Below are positions 32,097 through 37,255 of a stretch of DNA of 37,255 nucleotides, piece after piece. The stretch is from an uncultured Pseudomonadota bacterium (GTDB taxonomy: Bacteria; Pseudomonadota; Gammaproteobacteria; Burkholderiales; CAIKXV01). The first letter of the stretch is position 1; the number at the start of each line of letters is the position of its first letter. The stretch covers positions 1 through 37,255 of the forward strand of contig CAIKXV010000109.1 of the NCBI GenBank assembly GCA_903831455.1. The letters run 5' to 3'. Below the pieces are notes generated by a model. The model did not search any database. It had not been told where the DNA came from and was given only the letters and a program-made list of their open reading frames with translations. Both the position numbers and the translations under genes were made by a program.

Positions 32097-33218
32097 TCAG
32101 TCCTGGCGCAACTGATCGAGGCGGGTCACGCGCTCGCCGCCATGGGTCCGCAACTCGCGCGTGACCGGCCGGCTCGGCCCGAAGGTGGGGATGTAGGCCG
32201 AGTGCTTGCCCGCGCCGCCGACCACGATGACGTGCACGCCATCCTCGCGCTTGATCACCGGTATCGGGCGATCGAGCTGGTCGGGCGAGAGGTCGGGAAC
32301 ATAGGGGGCGAACTGGGTGTAGCGGCGGCGCCGGTTGTCCGGCGAGAACGCGCCCAGCCGCACCCGCGCATGCTCGAACAGGTAGCGCTTGACGTCGGCC
32401 TTGCTGTAGCCATCGCGCGCGATCGTGGCCGCGTGCTCCGGTCCGATCACCACCAGCGGCTCGCCCGCGTAGTAGACGTTGTTCGCCCCGGTCTGCGCGA
32501 TGGTGCCCGCGATCATCTGCAGCAGCCCCTCGCCGCCGAGGCTCTCGTGGTCGTTGACGTTGTGCGGCGGCTCGGCGCCGTACACCGTGACCGTGGTCGA
32601 ATCGGCGGCGAACCCGAGTTCCACCGACAGCGGCTGCCAGGGGTTGGCGGCCTCGTTCTCGGCGACGCAGTAGGTGTACTTCGCCGGCGAACCGTAGGTC
32701 GACATGTCGCCGGCCGCGGGAATCGCGCCGCCGACGTTCCACATCGCCATGCGTACCGCGCGACCGATGGTGGCGTTGGCGCGATTGCCCGGCCCGAACG
32801 CGTTGTGCCCGGCGTTCATGCCGATTTCGCGCGCCACCGGGCCGTTCACCACCACCAGCGTCGAGCAGGAGTGGGTGGTCGCCTGCACGCCATAGAGGTT
32901 GAACGGCTCCTCGCACAGCGCCTCGACGGCGAGCATCACCAGCGGGAAATACTCGGGACGGCAGCCCGCCATCACGGCGTTGGCCGCCAGTCGCAGCGGC
33001 GTGGCCTCGCCGTAGCGGGGCGGTACCTTGCCCACGGGTTCGTCGACCGGACGGTCGCACCAGCGGAGCATCTCGCGGACCCGCTCGGCGGTGGGCGCGA
33101 CCACCGGCAGGCCATCGCTCCAGTTGCGCTCGAGCACGAACCGGGCGAGCGCCTCCGGATCGTCGTCGACCTCCAGTCCGACGCCCGGCATCGCGCGAAT
33201 CGAGTCGACGCTGATCAT
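32097..33218 (-). CDS. Protein of unknown function coupled to the UGSC selenoprotein
   Basis: A 373-aa protein that could not be placed in a named family. It is soluble by appearance: no signal peptide, no long hydrophobic helices. Notable blocks are NWSDGLPVVAPTAERV (about residues 32-47), MAGCRPEYFPLVMLAVEAL, TTHSCSTLVVVNGPVAREIG, HNAFGPGNRANATIGRAVRM and VIVVGGAGKHSAYIPTFG near the C-terminus. Cysteines in CRPEY and HSCST are possible active-site or metal residues. ATG 33216-33218 (complement) overlaps the stop of the upstream selenoprotein gene (ATGA), so the two are translationally coupled and probably act together, perhaps as a redox pair or as two subunits. Function unknown. Confidence 0.8.
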   Translation of the reverse strand: MISVDSIRAMPGVGLEVDDDPEALARFVLERNWSDGLPVVAPTAERVREMLRWCDRPVDEPVGKVPPRYGEATPLRLAANAVMAGCRPEYFPLVMLAVEALCEEPFNLYGVQATTHSCSTLVVVNGPVAREIGMNAGHNAFGPGNRANATIGRAVRMAMWNVGGAIPAAGDMSTYGSPAKYTYCVAENEAANPWQPLSVELGFAADSTTVTVYGAEPPHNVNDHESLGGEGLLQMIAGTIAQTGANNVYYAGEPLVVIGPEHAATIARDGYSKADVKRYLFEHARVRLGAFSPDNRRRRYTQFAPYVPDLSPDQLDRPIPVIKREDGVHVIVVGGAGKHSAYIPTFGPSRPVTRELRTHGGERVTRLDQLRQD

Positions 33219-33748
33219 TTGAGGTTGGCCTTGATGAGTTCGATGAATGCCGGCGAGGCGACGTCGGCCCGCGCGCGCACCTCGTCGATCGAGATGCCAC
33301 CCAGCGGATGGGGAATCTCGATCAGGGGCAGTTCAGGCACGCCGAAGATGCGCGCCTGGGTCTCCCCCAGCTTGCGGAACGGGCCCGAGTAGATGACCGC
33401 GGTCACGAGTCCCCGCTTCCGAAGCTGCGCCATGTCGTGGACACTCCACGACGTGCAGGAACCTCAGTCGGCCATTGCGCTGACGACGAAGTCCGCCTCG
33501 GCCTCGATCTGGTCGAGCATCGGTTTCGGTGCAGGCGTGCTCGGGTTGGCCTTGCGCAGCGAGGTGACCGACGCCACCGGCAGTTCGCGCCGGACGTTCT
33601 CGATGATCATCGCCAGCAGGTGGTCGGCGTTGCTCTTCGAGTTGTCGAGAATCGCCAGTCGTACCGCCCCGGTCGCGCTACGCTGCTCGCCCGCCGCGGC
33701 GCCCTGCTCGACCGGTGCCTCGGGGGACACCAGGAACACCTTGCCCAT
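33215..33748 (-). CDS. UGSC-family selenoprotein (in-frame UGA = selenocysteine 95)
   Basis: A 177-aa reading frame interrupted only by TGA at 33464-33466. The two halves are in the same frame and join as ...FVVSAMAD-U-GSCTSWSVHDMAQ..., which gives the Sec-Gly-Ser-Cys motif that names the UGSC family (Sec95, Cys98), found in computational selenoproteome surveys. The Sec-x-x-Cys layout suggests a thiol/selenol redox centre. The N-terminal half has VRLAILDNSKSNADHLLAMI and the C-terminal half VTAVIYSGPFRKLGETQAR and EIPHPLGGIS. ATG 33746-33748 (complement) follows AGGAGGTGG, a near-perfect ribosome site, and an 8-bp hairpin lies just after the UGA. Ordinary callers would report two short ORFs (33464-33748 and 33215-33433). 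The reaction is unknown; the stop overlaps the next gene. Confidence 0.88.
33434..33452 (-). promoter_or_regulatory. Candidate bacterial SECIS hairpin
   Basis: In the mRNA, GUCGUGGA and UCCACGAC form a perfect 8-bp stem around a GUG loop. The stem starts 12 nt after the UGA and the loop begins at nt 20, within the range expected of bacterial SECIS elements, which sit immediately downstream of the Sec codon inside the coding region and carry a G in the apical loop. SelB binding is inferred. Confidence 0.7.
33464..33466 (-). other. Recoded UGA (selenocysteine) codon
   Basis: The complement reads TGA in frame between GAC (Asp94) and GGT-TCC-TGC (Gly-Ser-Cys). Family-typical sequence continues on both sides, which argues for recoding rather than a nonsense mutation. 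Confidence 0.85.
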
Positions 33749-33783
33749 CGACCACCTCCTCGTCTGCAACACGGACAGCCGTG

Positions 33784-33789
33784 ATTCTA
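33784..33789 (-). promoter_or_regulatory. Candidate -10 element for the selenoprotein gene
   Basis: The complement reads TAGAAT, five of six matches to the -10 consensus, 35 nt before the start codon. No good -35 at standard spacing was seen. Confidence 0.35.
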
Positions 33790-33821
33790 GGCGCAACCGG
33801 GCGCCGCTGCCGAGCGGCGTG

Positions 33822-33851
33822 TTGACAGGTCGCGGGCGCGCGCAGTATCTC
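33822..33851 (+). promoter_or_regulatory. Candidate sigma-70 promoter for the lyase gene
   Basis: TTGACA (33822-33827) is a perfect -35; the best -10 is TATCTC (33846-33851) with an 18-nt spacer, only three of six matches. Transcription would start near 33858, upstream of a strong ribosome site (AGGGGAG, 33873-33879). Confidence 0.45.
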
Positions 33852-33883
33852 TGGCGCCTGCCGGAGCCGCACAGGGGAGACAC

Positions 33884-33916
33884 ATGGCCGCGCCGCACCC
33901 GGGATTGCACCGATGA
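33884..33916 (+). CDS. Ten-codon leader ORF (MAAPHPGLHR) overlapping the lyase start
   Basis: The only good ribosome site before the lyase gene, AGGGGAG (33873-33879), is 4 nt from this ATG rather than the lyase ATG at 33913. The mini-ORF reads ten codons and stops with TGA at 33914-33916, which overlaps the lyase ATG (ATGA). This layout would allow coupled re-initiation. It may instead be a chance ORF; expression is not shown. Confidence 0.4.
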   Translation: MAAPHPGLHR

Positions 33917-35343
33917 GCGGGGACCTCAACCAGTCCTTCCGCGGCGGCGGCCGCTCGGTCGAGTTCCTCGACGAGGTCAACGCCGCCTCCCTCGTGATGC
34001 TCGCCGACACCGCCATCGTCCCGCGCGAGGCTGCGCGGCGCATCGCGCGGGCGATCGCCGAGCTGCGCGCCCGCGATCGCGCAGCCGCGCCGCGCTCGAC
34101 CGCGGACTACCTCGACTACGAGCCGCGCCTGCTCGAGATCGGCGGGCCCGAAGCCTCGCGGCTGCACACCGGCCGTAGCCGCCAGGATCTCGCCTCGACG
34201 CTGGCGCGCATGAACCTGCGCGACGGACTGCTGCGCGAGATCGACGCCCTGCGGGCCGCTCGCGTGGCGCTGGCCTCCTGCGCGGGCGAGCACGAACACA
34301 CGATCGTGCCCACCTACACCCACGGCGTGCAGGCCCAGCCCACCACGTTCGCGCACTACCTCCTGGCCGTGTGCTCGATGCTCGGTCGCAGCAGCGAGCG
34401 CCTGAGGGAGGCCTGGCGCCGGGTGAATGCCTGTCCGCTCGGCACCGGCGCACTCGCCACTTCGAGTTTCCCCCTGGATCGGGAGCGACTCGCCGCGCTG
34501 CTGGGGTTCGAGGGGCTGGTCGAGAACGCCTACGATGCCAATCAGCTCGCGAGCGTCGACTGCGCGATGGAGGTGGCCTGCGCGCTGCAGATCGTCGCCG
34601 TTCAGGCGAGCCAGTTCGCCCAGGACATGCATGCGCCCTACGCGCACCCGAAACCCTGGCTGCTGTTGCGCACGGGGGAACTCACCGGCGTGAGCAGCAT
34701 CATGCCCCAGAAGCGCAACCCGGCCGCCATCGAGCAGTTGCGCGCCCAGTCGAGCCTGCTGCTCGCCGACCTGCAGTCCGTCGCGCTGCTCGCGCACAAC
34801 ACCCGCACCGGGATGTTCGACTACCGGATGTACGACCCGGTACCCAGCGCGCGTCCGCTCGCGGTGATCGACCTGGTGCGCCGCGTCGTCGAGGGGCTGG
34901 TGATCGATCCGCAGCGAGCACTCGCCGAGGTGCGCGAGGACTATTCGACGACCACCGAGATCGCCGACGCGCTCCTGGCCCGGGCCGAGGTGCCGTTTCG
35001 CACCGGACACCACTATGCCTCGCGCCTGACCGACCACGGTCGCTCGCGGGGCCTGCGCCTGCACGAGATCGAGTACGCCGACGCCCAGCGTCTCTATCGC
35101 GAGCAGACCGGCGAACCGCTGCCCCTGGACGAGGAACAGTTTCGCGAAGTCATCAGCCCTGAGTACATGGTCCATGGTCGCCGGGGCCGCGGCGGGCCGC
35201 AGGTTGCGGAGGTACGCCGCATGCGGGAACTCGAGGAGCGCTCGATCGCCTCGGATCGCGACTGGCTCGCGACCGCCCGCGCACGACTCGCCGATGCCGC
35301 GCGGGAGCGCGAGGCGGCCTTCGCGGCCCTCGCGAACGCCTGA
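33913..35343 (+). CDS. Argininosuccinate-lyase-like enzyme (fumarase/aspartase superfamily)
   Basis: A 476-aa member of the superfamily that breaks C-N bonds to release fumarate. The signature loop is SSIMPQKRNP (residues 261-270) with catalytic serine S262, and the general-acid histidine block is YTHGVQAQPTTFAHY (H137). In true argininosuccinate lyase the substrate loop reads TxRSRNDQ; here it is HTGRSRQDLAST (residues 85-96), so the conserved Asn and Gln are changed. That points to a different substrate, perhaps another N-substituted aspartate, as for EDDS lyase in this family. No other arginine-biosynthesis gene is nearby, and a Bug receptor follows on the same strand by about 120 nt, which suggests uptake and cleavage of one compound. 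The name argH is not justified. Confidence 0.87.
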   Translation: MSGDLNQSFRGGGRSVEFLDEVNAASLVMLADTAIVPREAARRIARAIAELRARDRAAAPRSTADYLDYEPRLLEIGGPEASRLHTGRSRQDLASTLARMNLRDGLLREIDALRAARVALASCAGEHEHTIVPTYTHGVQAQPTTFAHYLLAVCSMLGRSSERLREAWRRVNACPLGTGALATSSFPLDRERLAALLGFEGLVENAYDANQLASVDCAMEVACALQIVAVQASQFAQDMHAPYAHPKPWLLLRTGELTGVSSIMPQKRNPAAIEQLRAQSSLLLADLQSVALLAHNTRTGMFDYRMYDPVPSARPLAVIDLVRRVVEGLVIDPQRALAEVREDYSTTTEIADALLARAEVPFRTGHHYASRLTDHGRSRGLRLHEIEYADAQRLYREQTGEPLPLDEEQFREVISPEYMVHGRRGRGGPQVAEVRRMRELEERSIASDRDWLATARARLADAAREREAAFAALANA

Positions 35344-35460
35344 CCCCATGCCGTACCTGCACGTCGTCGAGCGCGCCTTCGCGGCGGACCGCCCTCGGCG
35401 GCACGCGCCATGCCCGACCCACGCCACCTGCTGCCTGCATCGCCGATGAGGAGATTCCCC

Positions 35461-36513
35461 ATGCCATCCACACGCCAGTCGCCCGATTCACCCACCCTTC
35501 GACCGGTCGCCGCGTCGTTGCGCGTCCGGTCGCTGCGCGCGCGTGCCCCGGCCGTGTCGCTCGCGCTGGCGGCCGCAGCCCTCGCCGCGGTCGCGATCGG
35601 CCCCGCGCATGCGCAGTCATGGCCCGCCAAGCCGGTACGGCTGATCCTCCCCTACGGTCCGGGCGGCGGCAGCGACGTCGTCGCCCGTCCACTGGGCCAT
35701 CACCTGTCCCAGCGTGTCGGCCAGCAGTTCCTCGTGGACAACCGCGGGGGAGCCAACGGCAACATCGCGATGGAAATGGTGGCCAGGGCGCCGGCGGACG
35801 GCTACACGCTCGGACTGGCGCTGCCGGCCCAGCTGGCGATCAATCCGCACCTGTATTCGAAGATCCCCTATGACGCGGTCCGCGATTTCGCGCCGGTGAC
35901 GCTGCTCGGATCGGCTCCCTACTTCCTCAGCGTACCCAAAGGTACTCCGGCCACCACCGTCGAGGAGTTCATCCGGCTCGCGCGTGCCCGCCCGGGTGCG
36001 ATGACCTACGGCTCGACCGGTAACGGCAGCGGCCTGCACCTCTCGATGGAACTGCTCAAGTCGATGACCGGCATCGACATCGTGCACGCGCCCTACAAGA
36101 GCGCGGGCGCCGCCATGACCGACATGCTGGGCGAACAGTTGCAGGCGATGTTCGTGAGCTACGGGGCGGGCGTCGGCCACTTCAAGGCCGGGCGCCTGCG
36201 CCCGCTCGCCGCGACCACCGCGCAGCGATCCCGCGCCTTGCCGGATGTCCCGACGCTGTCCGAAGCGGGGGTCAAGGGCTACGAGTCGAGCGTCTGGTAC
36301 GCACTGATCGCCCCGCGCGGTACCCCTCGCGAGGTGGTCTCGCGGCTGCACGGCGACATCTCGGCCCTGCTCAAGGCTGAACTCGGCGCGCAGTTCGAGG
36401 CCGACGGCATCACGCCCCTGGGCCAGGGTCCCGAGGCCCTCGCCGCGTTCATCCGCAGCGAGAGCGCGAAGTGGGGCAAGGTCGTGCGCCAGTCGGGTGC
36501 GCGGCTCGACTGA
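35461..36513 (+). CDS. Bug/TctC-family substrate-binding protein
   Basis: A 350-aa periplasmic receptor. ATG 35461 is six nt after GAGGAG (35449-35454); the longer frame from 35410 lacks this. A long basic N-region precedes the hydrophobic segment (AVSLALAAAALAAVAIGPAHA, cleavage likely after AHA, about residue 52). Landmarks: WPAKPVRLILPYGPGGGSDVVAR, VDNRGGANGNIAMEMVA, APADGYTLGLALP, TYGSTGNGSGLHLSMEL, HAPYKSAGAAMTDMLGEQ. It follows the argininosuccinate-lyase-like gene on the same strand and could bind the substrate of that enzyme. Two hairpins lie downstream before rpoD. Confidence 0.92.
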   Translation: MPSTRQSPDSPTLRPVAASLRVRSLRARAPAVSLALAAAALAAVAIGPAHAQSWPAKPVRLILPYGPGGGSDVVARPLGHHLSQRVGQQFLVDNRGGANGNIAMEMVARAPADGYTLGLALPAQLAINPHLYSKIPYDAVRDFAPVTLLGSAPYFLSVPKGTPATTVEEFIRLARARPGAMTYGSTGNGSGLHLSMELLKSMTGIDIVHAPYKSAGAAMTDMLGEQLQAMFVSYGAGVGHFKAGRLRPLAATTAQRSRALPDVPTLSEAGVKGYESSVWYALIAPRGTPREVVSRLHGDISALLKAELGAQFEADGITPLGQGPEALAAFIRSESAKWGKVVRQSGARLD

Positions 36514-36665
36514 CGGGGTTCGACACGGCGTCGATGCCGGCGTCGCCGTGCGAACGACGCGACGGCGTCCACCCCCACGTACTCGGGCCGCCTGCATCCA
36601 CGGGTCAACCGACGGGGCGGGGCGGGCAGCCGCGAAGCACCGGACCGTTGCACGCCGAGTCCCGG

Positions 36666-36685
36666 CCGGCGGAAGCGCCCGCCGG
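36666..36685 (+). terminator. Candidate hairpin downstream of the last Bug gene
   Basis: CCGGCGG (36666-36672) and CCGCCGG (36679-36685) form a 7-bp perfect stem with a 6-nt loop, about 150 nt after the stop. No T-tract follows. The 216-nt gap before rpoD shows no gene. Confidence 0.35.
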
Positions 36686-36700
36686 AAGACCACCCGTGGA

Positions 36701-36724
36701 GGGCGCGGCCGCAGGGCCGCGCCC
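36701..36724 (-). terminator. Hairpin after rpoD
   Basis: GGGCGCGGCC (36701-36710) and GGCCGCGCCC (36715-36724) form a perfect 10-bp stem with a 4-nt loop, beginning five nt after the rpoD stop on the minus strand. It is the strongest hairpin in the window and probably ends rpoD transcription, although the following bases are not a run of T. Confidence 0.55.
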
Positions 36725-36729
36725 GGAAC

Positions 36730-37255
<526 letters not shown>

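Noticed and set aside
33464-33748. The selenoprotein gene as a pseudogene broken by a nonsense mutation
   Set aside because: The codons after TGA are Gly-Ser-Cys as in the UGSC family, the downstream half keeps the same frame to an overlap with the next gene, and a stem starts 12 nt after the TGA.
33913-35343. Naming the lyase argH
   Set aside because: The substrate loop differs from true argininosuccinate lyase and no arginine genes are nearby.

Overview
The window is GC-rich DNA (roughly 70% by eye) that most resembles a Burkholderiales-type betaproteobacterium. The reasons are six Bug/TctC-family periplasmic solute-binding proteins, a TctA/TctB pair, a housekeeping rpoD 3' end, and a CAU-anticodon tRNA. 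Genes are densely packed, often with 4-nt ATGA/GTGA overlaps.

Layout. (1) 1-3430, plus strand: the 3' end of a LysR regulator, a Bug protein, a MOSC protein and a PDR-type flavin/[2Fe-2S] reductase. (2) 3456-13802, minus strand: a nine-gene catabolic run read from high to low coordinates. It holds a Rieske ferredoxin, an octopine/nopaline-dehydrogenase-like protein, an LLM-class (luciferase-like, possibly F420-dependent) oxidoreductase, a Bug protein, TctB, TctA, two more Bug proteins and a UbiD-family decarboxylase with basic tails. (3) 14013-22600, plus strand and divergent from block 2: ring-hydroxylating dioxygenase alpha and beta, a Bug protein, then a coenzyme F420 set: fused CofG-CofH (FbiC), F420:NADP oxidoreductase, CofE, CofD and CofC. 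(4) 22835-23830, minus: an asparaginase-family protein with an altered active-site motif. (5) 23993-29819, plus: a translationally coupled envelope module with an exported small protein, a zinc-ribbon membrane protein, two tandem caspase-like proteins and an OmpA-domain protein. (6) 29936-31627, plus: an enoyl-CoA hydratase and a DUF1028 protein. (7) tRNA-Ile2(CAU), minus. (8) 32097-33748, minus: a UGSC-family selenoprotein whose reading frame is interrupted by an in-frame UGA, coupled to a 373-aa partner of unknown function. (9) 33913-36513, plus: an argininosuccinate-lyase-like enzyme and a sixth Bug protein. (10) The 3' end of rpoD, minus.

How the genes may work together (inference): blocks 2 and 3 look like one accessory pathway. 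Tct/Bug uptake brings in an organic acid, a Rieske dioxygenase and a UbiD enzyme process it, and an LLM oxidoreductase may use F420 that is made next door and reduced by the F420:NADP oxidoreductase. The F420 genes encode every dedicated biosynthetic step. CofE lacks the FbiB-type reductase domain, so a non-mycobacterial precursor is likely.

The most striking hidden feature is the selenoprotein. A standard caller would split it into two short ORFs at a TGA followed by Gly-Ser-Cys, and a perfect 8-bp hairpin starts 12 nt after that TGA. No selenocysteine machinery lies in the window.
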